A stretch of DNA of 23,202 nucleotides from IMG/VR virus record IMGVR_UViG_3300039326_000334, positions 1-23,202 of that record. One strand, written 5' to 3'. Positions 1 through 6,662 of this stretch are shown piece by piece (position 1 is the first letter of the stretch; every line of letters begins with the position of its first letter). The DNA is from a virus. Under the pieces are notes generated by a model. The model was not told where the DNA came from. It saw only the letters and a list, made by a program, of their open reading frames with translations, and searched no databases. A program made the translations under genes and the position numbers.

Positions 1-3000
1 CGGCGGCAGCATTCCGCGCCGGTATCCGGGGTGCGTGTAGGCGCAGAAGGATTCCGCGAAGCATTCCTTGCTGCTCGTCGCGGCGTACTTGGAGATGTGC
101 TTCGCAATCGCGTTCTTGGGGGCAGAGGGGTTCAAGTCCACGTCGTTGAACTTCTGCATCCACAGCGTCAGTTCTTTATTGCTCAGCAGGTGGTCCTGGA
201 CGTAGTGCCCGAACTCGTGCCGGACCGTCCCCTCGAACGTGTCGTCCACGACCCACCTGCCGACGCGCGGGCTGTCGTATTGCCGATGGTCGAGGTACGC
301 CGCCGCGACGGTGATGTGGTTGTTCCACGGGTCGTATAGGCCCACGGCATCGGAATGTTGCCTGCCGTCCTTGCCCCTGTAGACGAGCGTTCCGGCATCG
401 GACACCTCCAACTTCCGCAGCGGGGATCGCTCGCACCGCAGCTTGAAGTCGTTCCCGAATTGGGAGCGAGTCGCGGTCAAGGCCCCGTCCACCCGGTCGG
501 CCATCTCGAAATAGGTCTTGTTGACGAAGTCCGCAGGCCTCTCATCCGGGTCGACCTCGTGGTCGAGGTGCATGAAGCGAAGGCTGCTGCCCTGGTGTTC
601 CTTGAACTGCTGCTTCAGGCCCTTCGCGGTCTTCGCTCCCGGAGGATTTGCAGGAGGCGCTCCGGGCTTCTCGGCGGGCGGCTTGTCCTGGCCCGGCCCC
701 TTGGCGAACCACTCCGGGTGATCCTTCCGAGCCTTGTCGATCTGGGCCTTCAAGTCCGCGACGTGCTCTTCGTGAGATTTGCGCTCGTCATCGGAAATAC
801 CAGGCTTGCGCGCGGCCGTGTATGCGCGCTGCCGTTCCCGGTAGAGCTTCTTCAGTTCTTCCGGGGCGTCCTTGGGCGGCAGCGGAAGCGCTTCGACGTG
901 GCCGGCAGCGGCACCCACGTCGGAAAGTGTGTTCAGTTCGACGCTCTTCGGCAGTCGCCCCGTTTTCTGAAACGCCGCAAACCCTTTCGGCGTCAGCAGC
1001 GCGATTGCGTCGTACCCCGCCCGCCGCGCTTCGGTTGCCAGCTCGTGGTCGAGGTCCGTTCTCGCCTTGTAGAATTCCTTGTCGCCCGGATCTGGCAAGT
1101 CTGCCGATGCATGGCGGCCCAAGAGCGTCTTTTCAATGTGCAGTTCGTCGCCGACGAGCGGGCGATTCACTTCAACGCGTTCGGGTTTGGCGTCGCCGCG
1201 AATGCCGTAGAACTCGGCTTCTTCAAAGCTGGACGAGTAGAACTTGCCCCGTTTCGCATAGGCCGATTTATCTTCAGGCGGAACGTGCCACCACTCGCGC
1301 TTTCCAATCGCCGCCGCAGCCTTTGACTCCAGCGTGTCGTCGGCCGCGCGGGACGCTTCGCCGCCAGCCTTGTCATCACCGGCAGCGGATTCCTTCATGG
1401 CCTTCGCGCTGGCGCCGTGGGCCTCTTTCGATTTCTCCGTCGCGCCCTTGCCGCCTTCACCGAACTGCCCGCCTCCGGCTTGACCTGCGGGTACGCGCGG
1501 GTGTTTCGACTCGTCCCAGCCCGCCGCCAGCGCCACATTCGCCTGCTCGAGCTTCTCGATCCGGTCGAGCAACTCGCCCACGTTGGCGGCCAGCGACAGG
1601 CCCTTCTTCTGCCGGTCATCCTGCGCGCCCGGCCTCGGCTCGCTCGGACTGACCGCCGGGTCCGGCTGCGCGTCAGGGAAGTTCACCGGCGGGTCTTGTT
1701 CCGCGCCCATGCGGTATTCGTCGGAGAGCTGCGTGACGACCTCGCGCACGTCGAGGTTCTCCTCGTTGAGGATGTCGCGGCGCGTGGTCAGCTTGTAGTC
1801 GAGCGCGATCTTGTCGGCGGCGCGGTCGTTGGCGGGGTTGATGCTGCCCTTCTTCGGCCCGCGCCATTCCGCTTCCAGGTACGCCGCGCGCCATTCCGGG
1901 TTGTCGAAGCCGGGCGCTTCGAGGCGGCCTTCGAGGATCGCCAGCGTGATCACCTTGTCCCGGATCGGACGGCAGAAGTCGTCCACGAGGCGCAGCTGCG
2001 CGGGGTCGGTTTCGGCCCACGTCTCGAGGCGGCCCTGGAGCTGTCCGCTGTACGTCATGCCGGTGAAGTCGCGGGCGACGGTCGGGTAATCCAGGCCCGC
2101 GCCGGCGGCGATCTTCGTGATCTGCGTCCGGGTGAAGGGCTGGTACTGGCTGCCCGGCGTGGTCGGCTCGTGGAACTTCATCGTGCGGCCTGGGGCGAGC
2201 GGGACGATCATGCCCGGCTGGAGGCTGATGTCCTTCTCCCGCATGTAGGGACCGCCGGGACTGTTCGCACCCGCGCCGCCGAAGAGGTCCTGCCCCGGAC
2301 CCGGCGGCAGCGCGTCATGGTCGGACTCGATGCTCGCGCCGGCGATGCACTCGATCTTCGCGCGGAGGACCGAATACAGCTCGTAGAGCTTGTTATGGTG
2401 TAACGGCTGAAGAACGGGCGAGAGACGACCCATGCCCTGCGACTGCCGCACGCGCTCCGGCCTCATGGAACAGAGGACGCGGTCCCAGGGGACGCGCGTG
2501 TACGCCATGCGGCCCTGGATGTATTCGAGCGGATGCCCCTTCGTGAAGACCCAGAGCGCTGCCGGCGCGCCGAAGTCGTCGATCTCGACGCCGTTGCGAA
2601 TCCAGAAGCCGGTGTCGGGGTTCTTGACGAGCCAGGCGACGAGCTGCTCAAACTCGACGATCTGGATATGGGTGCCGATGTCATTGACGCGCGGGGTGTA
2701 GTTGAAGATGGCGAACGAGACGCCGGTGGTGACCTCTTCGCGGACGGTCAGGCTTTCGAGGCCGGTGAAGTTCCAGTGGCGCTCGGTGTGGCAGAGGTTC
2801 TTGTCGCGCGCCCACTGATACCAGACGCGGTCGGCGGCGTGGTTGAATTCAAGAAGCTGAACGCCGGTGCGCGGATGCCGGGCGTTCGCCCTGGGCGTGA
2901 TCCCGATCCCGACGGTGTGCCGGACGTGGGCGTCCACGATGCTGCCGGCGGTCCCGTCGTTTCGGATGGCATCGCGCGAGCGGGCGATGGCCGTCGGCTG

Positions 3001-3216
3001 GTCGGCGATGACGGCCTGGTCGCTCGACAGAAGGCGGGTGTTCCAGTCGGCGGTGACGCGCGAGTACTCGGCCGAGTCGTGGGCGGCCATCGCGAGCATC
3101 TCGGCGATGGCCTCGGCCTTCTGCTCTGAGAAGCTCAGACGGAGGCGGTTGGCGGCGCGGGCGGCGGCCCAGCCCGGGGCGACGGAGGCGATCAGGTTTT
3201 CCAGTCGCCTGCTCAT
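1..3216 (-). CDS. Phage portal protein (lambda gpB family) fused to C-terminal ART-like and zinc-metallopeptidase domains; 3' end outside window
   Basis: The reading frame is open without a stop from ATG at 3216 to the left edge (1,072 codons) and is incomplete at its C-terminus. Residues ~1-545 resemble lambda-type portal proteins, the dodecameric ring through which DNA enters the head (early AIARSRDAIRNDGTAGSIVD and TVGIGITPR segments). A coiled, charged stretch and the motif WDESKHPRVPAGQAGGGQF (~567-585) resemble linkers preceding appended domains in phage structural proteins. Residues ~640-762 (WWHVPPEDK, KFYSSSFEEAEFYG, GYDAIALL) resemble the ADP-ribosyltransferase-like domains of phage polyvalent proteins. 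HEFGH at 1000-1004, then ECFAE at 1051-1055, fits a zincin peptidase. The start overlaps the gpW stop (ATGA). Portal identity is solid, the metallopeptidase call is good, the ART call is inference. Normal portals are ~500-550 residues. Confidence 0.85.
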   Translation of the reverse strand, partial: MSRRLENLIASVAPGWAAARAANRLRLSFSEQKAEAIAEMLAMAAHDSAEYSRVTADWNTRLLSSDQAVIADQPTAIARSRDAIRNDGTAGSIVDAHVRHTVGIGITPRANARHPRTGVQLLEFNHAADRVWYQWARDKNLCHTERHWNFTGLESLTVREEVTTGVSFAIFNYTPRVNDIGTHIQIVEFEQLVAWLVKNPDTGFWIRNGVEIDDFGAPAALWVFTKGHPLEYIQGRMAYTRVPWDRVLCSMRPERVRQSQGMGRLSPVLQPLHHNKLYELYSVLRAKIECIAGASIESDHDALPPGPGQDLFGGAGANSPGGPYMREKDISLQPGMIVPLAPGRTMKFHEPTTPGSQYQPFTRTQITKIAAGAGLDYPTVARDFTGMTYSGQLQGRLETWAETDPAQLRLVDDFCRPIRDKVITLAILEGRLEAPGFDNPEWRAAYLEAEWRGPKKGSINPANDRAADKIALDYKLTTRRDILNEENLDVREVVTQLSDEYRMGAEQDPPVNFPDAQPDPAVSPSEPRPGAQDDRQKKGLSLAANVGELLDRIEKLEQANVALAAGWDESKHPRVPAGQAGGGQFGEGGKGATEKSKEAHGASAKAMKESAAGDDKAGGEASRAADDTLESKAAAAIGKREWWHVPPEDKSAYAKRGKFYSSSFEEAEFYGIRGDAKPERVEVNRPLVGDELHIEKTLLGRHASADLPDPGDKEFYKARTDLDHELATEARRAGYDAIALLTPKGFAAFQKTGRLPKSVELNTLSDVGAAAGHVEALPLPPKDAPEELKKLYRERQRAYTAARKPGISDDERKSHEEHVADLKAQIDKARKDHPEWFAKGPGQDKPPAEKPGAPPANPPGAKTAKGLKQQFKEHQGSSLRFMHLDHEVDPDERPADFVNKTYFEMADRVDGALTATRSQFGNDFKLRCERSPLRKLEVSDAGTLVYRGKDGRQHSDAVGLYDPWNNHITVAAAYLDHRQYDSPRVGRWVVDDTFEGTVRHEFGHYVQDHLLSNKELTLWMQKFNDVDLNPSAPKNAIAKHISKYAATSSKECFAESFCAYTHPGYRRGMLPP

Positions 3217-3488
3217 ATCCCTGGCCCCATGTAGTTGTGTTCCGGGTCGAACGCCGTGACGCCAGCGCCGGGGACTTCCTTGAAGCGGACGCCGACGGGC
3301 TGATACGCGCCCTGGGCTGCGGCGATCTGCTGCATCAGGTCTTTCTCGCGCCGCTGGAGCGCTGGCAGATCGAGAACCGTTGCCTGGCGCCCCGACCGAC
3401 CCACGGACGAGACGCCATTGGCGACGATGTTGCGGATGGTCGCCTTGACGCCGGCGAGGTCGGACTGAAGCTCTGTGAGGTCCGCCAT
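3213..3488 (-). CDS. gpW-like head-to-tail joining protein
   Basis: A 91-residue protein starting MADLTELQSDLAGVKATIRN. In lambda-like phages gpW sits next to the portal gene and helps stabilise DNA and complete the head before tail joining. Short length, two predicted helices (residues ~1-20 and ~45-60), a variable glycine/serine-rich turn between them and the position directly before the portal gene support this. The start at 3488 is preferred over the upstream ATG at 3530 because AGAGGAA lies 5 bases before it. The stop overlaps the portal start (ATGA), so the two are probably translationally coupled. A strong leftward terminator lies only ~40 bp upstream. Family assignment is from pattern and context, not a search. 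Confidence 0.72.
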   Translation of the reverse strand: MADLTELQSDLAGVKATIRNIVANGVSSVGRSGRQATVLDLPALQRREKDLMQQIAAAQGAYQPVGVRFKEVPGAGVTAFDPEHNYMGPGI

Positions 3489-3528
3489 CTCGGTTCCTCT
3501 CGGCCTGCCGTCGAGCGAACCGGGAAAC

Positions 3529-3577
3529 AAAAAAACCGGCCCGATGAGAGGGGTGAGCCTCTCACCAGGCCGGTTTT
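3529..3577 (-). terminator. Strong leftward rho-independent terminator upstream of gpW
   Basis: AAAACCGGCC (3532-3541) pairs perfectly with GGCCGGTTTT (3568-3577), and inside it TGAGAGG (3545-3551) pairs with CCTCTCA (3558-3564). Read on the minus strand the stem is followed by seven T (3535-3529). It would stop transcripts coming from the zinc-ribbon, MTase and terminase genes before gpW and portal. In the rest of the gene-free stretch 3489-3788 I see no further gene and no clear promoter. Confidence 0.8.
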
Positions 3578-3788
3578 CAGTTTCGCCGGTTCCTACCGCT
3601 CAGGTCATGACTCTGGGCGGCGCTCGCCGGTCAGGTTGTCTGTCCGCGTCACTTTCCAAAAGGAGTTCGTTCAGACTACGCACGCATCATATCGTTCACG
3701 GAATGAACGCGGCAAGATGCACTTTTCCAGACGCTGGAAAAACACTCGGATTCCCCAATGTCCATGCGGCCAAATCGCTCCGCAATTT

Positions 3789-4007
3789 TCACACAATCAG
3801 CCTTCCGTTTTTCCCGCAACGGCGACACTTCACGTATCGAACGTCGCCTACCGTCCTCACGACCAGCGGAAACGGCGTGCCGCATTTTCGCCCTCTGCCG
3901 GGGCAGCGGTGCGTCGCCAGCGCGGCGCGCAGCCGCGCGGCGCGCTCAGCCTTGTCGAGTTTCCGCCAGATTCTGCGGCTTTTCGCGGGCGCGGAATCTT
4001 GCATCAT
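3789..4007 (-). CDS. Small zinc-ribbon protein, function unknown
   Basis: A 72-residue protein with a basic N-terminal helix (KSRRIWRKLDKAERAARLRAAL is its core region, ~9-30) followed by a four-cysteine zinc ribbon: C35, C42, C61 and C64 (CPGRGRKC then CRRC). Such small basic zinc ribbons in phages usually bind nucleic acid, but no specific role can be given. The start is at the first of two adjacent ATG codons; GCAAGGGAA precedes it as a ribosome site. It lies on the same strand as the packaging genes, between the inserted plus-strand cassette and the leftward terminator at 3529-3577. It diverges from the gene at 4091, leaving 83 bp for two start regions. Confidence 0.65.
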   Translation of the reverse strand: MMQDSAPAKSRRIWRKLDKAERAARLRAALATHRCPGRGRKCGTPFPLVVRTVGDVRYVKCRRCGKNGRLIV

Positions 4008-4090
4008 TTCCCTTGCTTTCGGGGCGAATTGATGCCCTCATGTCGCATGTAAGGCGCTGGTATGCAGCAGGTTACAGAAAGGAGGCGGCG

Positions 4091-4360
4091 ATGGCGACGC
4101 GAAGCGACCTGCACATGAATGGCGAGTACCAGAGAAAGCCGTGGGGCTACTTGGGGATGACGGTCCACATCTACCGGCCCATCGTAACGGGGCCGGCGCA
4201 CGTGACGCGCCTGTACGCCATGCGCTCGCTGAAGGGCGTGATCGCCACGGCCAGGACGATGGACGCCCTGTCCGACTTGGCGCGGCGCGAGCAGTGGGTT
4301 GCGAGGTATCGGCACGTGGACGCGGACGGCCACGAGGTTTGGGTTACGGTCCCGGAATAG
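4091..4360 (+). CDS. Hypothetical protein, first gene of a plus-strand cassette inside the late block
   Basis: An 89-residue soluble protein that I do not recognise. AAAGGAGGCGGCG just before ATG 4091 is a strong ribosome site and fixes the start; the frame is open further upstream but without such a signal. The sequence mixes short beta-like segments (MTVHIYRPI, HEVWVTVPE) with a helical centre (TMDALSDLARREQWVARY), giving a compact alpha/beta protein with no membrane segment, cysteine cluster or obvious catalytic motif. It is 12 bp upstream of the DUF2695-like gene and probably cotranscribed with it and with the HARE-HTH gene. All three run against the surrounding minus-strand genes. No convincing promoter was found upstream. 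Confidence 0.68.
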   Translation: MATRSDLHMNGEYQRKPWGYLGMTVHIYRPIVTGPAHVTRLYAMRSLKGVIATARTMDALSDLARREQWVARYRHVDADGHEVWVTVPE

Positions 4361-4372
4361 GAGGCAAAGAAC

Positions 4373-4642
4373 ATGCGACGCTTGAGAGCAAAGGAAATCA
4401 TGACGCCGAAGCACCCGCGCTGGGCGGAGTTCTGTGACCGGCTGGCCGGGCCGGAAGGCTGCGACTTCAAGAAGGGTTCCACGCCGGAGGCCACGACATG
4501 GAAGTGCGCTGGCGGAACCGCCAGACCCTGCGCCGTGAAGATTCTGAAGGCGATGAACATGGACGTGGCGGCATCGCTCGCCTACTTCGACGAGAACGGC
4601 GGGCATTGCGATTGCGAGATTCTCTTCAACGTCGGTGCATGA
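4373..4642 (+). CDS. DUF2695-like protein
   Basis: An 89-residue protein ending in GGHCDCEILFNVGA, which resembles the C-terminal signature of DUF2695 proteins (a Gly-rich turn, then CDCE and a hydrophobic strand). Cysteines earlier in the chain (EFCDRLAG, GCDFKK, WKCAGG, RPCAVKIL) could add to a metal site, but that is inference. The biochemical role of the family is not known to me. AGGAGG is correctly spaced before ATG 4373. It is the middle gene of the three-gene plus-strand cassette and is followed by a GC-rich hairpin (4659-4681) in the gap before the HARE-HTH gene. Confidence 0.7.
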   Translation: MRRLRAKEIMTPKHPRWAEFCDRLAGPEGCDFKKGSTPEATTWKCAGGTARPCAVKILKAMNMDVAASLAYFDENGGHCDCEILFNVGA

Positions 4643-4658
4643 GATGACGACCGCCCTT

Positions 4659-4681
4659 CCGCCCACCCGCGCGGTGGGCGG
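4659..4681 (+). other. Intergenic GC-rich hairpin between DUF2695-like and HARE-HTH genes
   Basis: CCGCCCACC (4659-4667) pairs perfectly with GGTGGGCGG (4673-4681) across a five-base loop CGCGC. No T-run follows on either strand, so it is not a classical terminator. It sits 17 bp after one stop and about 60 bp before the next start and could tune mRNA processing or partial readthrough between the two genes. Function is unproven. Confidence 0.5.
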
Positions 4682-4741
4682 GGATGGCGGCCGGCAATGG
4701 GCTGGCCGAGACGACGTAGGTTCGGGAATGGAGGACGTGCT

Positions 4742-5251
4742 ATGAGGCTGGAGAACGTGAAGGCGGGCGAGACGTACATGCTGAAGGTCGGCAAGAACCC
4801 GGTCCAGGTGACGGTCACTGGCGTGAACGAGAAGGGCAAGATCACGGTCACGACCGCAGGCGGCAAGACGCTCACCGTGGCCGACGCGGGCCGCCTGGCC
4901 GTCCACCACACGAACGCGCCCCAGGCCGCCAAGGGCGCGAAGACGAAGGCCGCCGCGCCCAAAGCTACCAAGGCCGCGTCCGGGCGCGACGTGGGCCAAA
5001 AGGGCGCGCCCCGGGGCCAAGAGAAACGCCTGGGTCTGGTGGACGCCGCGATCCAGGTCATGAAGGCCGCCGGCAAGCCGATGAATTGCCAGGAGGTCGT
5101 CAAGGCCATCCTCGAACAGAATCTCTGGGAGACCGCCGGAAAGACGCCGGCGGCGACCCTGTACTCGAGCATCCTGCGCGAGATTCAGAAGAAGGGGAGC
5201 GAGGCCCGGTTCAAGAAGGTCGACCGGGGGCAGTTCGCGCTGGCCGGCTGA
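4742..5251 (+). CDS. HARE-HTH domain protein with N-terminal beta-barrel-like domain
   Basis: A 169-residue protein in three parts. Residues 1-57 form a likely small beta-barrel (alternating strands VQVTVTGV, KITVTTAGG, KTLTVADA). Residues ~58-95 are a basic, Ala/Lys-rich linker typical of DNA-contacting tails. Residues ~96-169 match the HARE-HTH winged helix (LVDAAIQVMKAAGKPMNCQE, then NLWETAGKTPAATLYSSILR, then FKKVDRGQFAL), a fold known from RNA polymerase delta, ASXL proteins and some restriction systems and proposed to sense DNA modification. The start at 4742 has GGAGG upstream. It is the last gene of the cassette, converges on the ParB-MTase gene with only 5 bp between stops, and is followed by a terminator. 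Confidence 0.82.
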   Translation: MRLENVKAGETYMLKVGKNPVQVTVTGVNEKGKITVTTAGGKTLTVADAGRLAVHHTNAPQAAKGAKTKAAAPKATKAASGRDVGQKGAPRGQEKRLGLVDAAIQVMKAAGKPMNCQEVVKAILEQNLWETAGKTPAATLYSSILREIQKKGSEARFKKVDRGQFALAG

Positions 5252-5256
5252 CGCAT

Positions 5257-6651
5257 TCATCGCTTCACCTTTCGGGAGGCCCGGACGCACTTCCGGGCCT
5301 CCTTCGCTTTAACGCCGTTCGTTGATGGCGTAAGCTTCTTCCAATCGCAGCCCGCGCCGTGGACGAACTCAGCCCACCGCTGCCGGATCACGTCGCAGTA
5401 CTGCGTGTCCAACTCCATCAAGAACGCATGCCGGCTCGTCTGCTCGCAGGCGATCAGCGTTGAACCCGACCCGCCGAAGAGGTCAAGGACGTTCTCGCCG
5501 GGCTGAGACGAATACTGAATCGCTCGCGTGGCCAGTTCCACGGGCTTCTCGGTCAGATGGATCATGGACTGCGGGTTGACTTTCTTGATCGGCCACACGT
5601 CCAGGGCGTTGTTCGGCCCGTAGAATTTGTGGCCGGCGCCGAGGCGCCATCCGTAGAAACACCACTCGTGGTTGCCCATGAAGTCCTTGCGGGTGAGAAC
5701 GGGGTGCTCCTTCACCCAGATGATCGCCTGGCTGAAATACAGCTCGCAGACCTTCAGGACCGGCGGGTAGTTTCCGCAGTTGGCGTAGCCGCCCCAGATG
5801 TAGAATGCGCGCCCCGGCTGAAGGACGCGGGCGATGTTGCCGAACCACGCCTGGAGCATCTTCTCGAAGGCGTCGTCCGAGACGAAGTCGTTTTCGAGGG
5901 GGCGGTCTTTGGCGCGCATCTTCTTGCTGGTGCCGTGGGCCTTGCTCTTGCCGCGCGCCAGGTCGAATCCCTGGTGGTGAGTCAGCCCCTTGCCAGCGCC
6001 AGGGGCGTGCTGCTTGTTGCCATAGCCCGCAAACGACGACAAACCTGCGGCGATGGCATTGTTGCTCCTCGGCTCGACCTTCACGTTGTAAGGCGGGTCA
6101 GTGTTCACGAGATGAACAGGAGCGCCGGCCAAGAGCGCGTCCAGGTCCGCCACGGAGCCGGAGTCCCCGCACATCAGCCGGTGGTTGCCGAGCTGGTAGA
6201 TGTCGCCCCTGGCGCTCGTGGCCTTGTCCGGCGGCGACGGCACGTTGTCCGGGTCGGTCTGCCCTGGCTGAAGGTTCAGTTCATCGGCGCTGAATCCGAG
6301 CATCGTCATGTCCACGCCGGCCTCTTTGAGTTCCGCCAGTTCGATCGGCAGCAACTCCATGTTCCACTCGGCCAGCTCCGCGAGCTTGTTATCCGCGATG
6401 CGGTAAGCCTTGACCTGCGTGGGCGTCAGGTCCGTGGCGACGTGGACGGGGACCTTCTCGAGGCCAAGCTTCTGCGCGGCCTTCAGGCGCGTGTGGCCGG
6501 CGATCACGACGCCGGCGGCGTCCACGACGATGGGCTGTCGCCAGCCGAACTCCTTGATGCTGCGCGCCACGGCATCCACGGCCGCATCGTTGATGCGCGG
6601 GTTCCGCTCGTAGGGCTTGACCTCGGCCGTCTTTCGCATCTCGATCTTCAT
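5257..6651 (-). CDS. ParB-domain DNA methyltransferase (N6-adenine/N4-cytosine type)
   Basis: A 464-residue fusion common in phages. Residues ~1-120 are a ParB/sulfiredoxin-like domain (VKPYERNPRIND, then AGHTRLKAAQKLG at 51-63). The rest is an S-adenosylmethionine-dependent methyltransferase with catalytic DPPY (185-188), a long insert with the probable target-recognition region (~190-255), HLTEKPVEL (365-373) and the cofactor loop LFGGSGST (391-398). Motif IV before motif I gives the beta-class order. Both key motifs are intact, so it should be active. Start 6651 is chosen because AAGGGAGAGG precedes it and it lies 11 bp after the terminase stop; the ATG at 6690 would overlap terminase. Likely roles are protecting phage DNA from restriction or marking DNA. 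No cognate restriction gene is visible. Confidence 0.88.
   Translation of the reverse strand: MKIEMRKTAEVKPYERNPRINDAAVDAVARSIKEFGWRQPIVVDAAGVVIAGHTRLKAAQKLGLEKVPVHVATDLTPTQVKAYRIADNKLAELAEWNMELLPIELAELKEAGVDMTMLGFSADELNLQPGQTDPDNVPSPPDKATSARGDIYQLGNHRLMCGDSGSVADLDALLAGAPVHLVNTDPPYNVKVEPRSNNAIAAGLSSFAGYGNKQHAPGAGKGLTHHQGFDLARGKSKAHGTSKKMRAKDRPLENDFVSDDAFEKMLQAWFGNIARVLQPGRAFYIWGGYANCGNYPPVLKVCELYFSQAIIWVKEHPVLTRKDFMGNHEWCFYGWRLGAGHKFYGPNNALDVWPIKKVNPQSMIHLTEKPVELATRAIQYSSQPGENVLDLFGGSGSTLIACEQTSRHAFLMELDTQYCDVIRQRWAEFVHGAGCDWKKLTPSTNGVKAKEARKCVRASRKVKR
5275..5310 (+). terminator. Terminator-like hairpin at the convergent end of the cassette and the MTase gene
   Basis: GGAGGCCCGGA (5275-5285) pairs perfectly with TCCGGGCCTCC (5292-5302), loop CGCACT, followed by TTCGCTTT on the plus strand. 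It ends the 4091-5251 transcript. Because the genes converge with a 5-bp gap, the hairpin lies inside the 3' coding end of the MTase gene. Confidence 0.65.
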
Positions 6652-6662
6652 CAGCCTCTCCC

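Noticed and set aside
355-2403. Long plus-strand open frames at 355-1326 and 1417-2403
   Set aside because: They are antisense shadows of the portal fusion frame, which has recognisable domains, a coupled start and the correct direction for the late genes.
4029-4066. TTGATG and TATGCA upstream of 4091 as a promoter
   Set aside because: The boxes are about 26 bp apart, too far for a sigma-70 promoter.
4004-5290. 428-codon minus-strand open frame across the plus-strand cassette
   Set aside because: The plus-strand genes here have strong ribosome sites and recognisable HARE-HTH and DUF2695-like sequences, while the minus frame is low in recognisable features.
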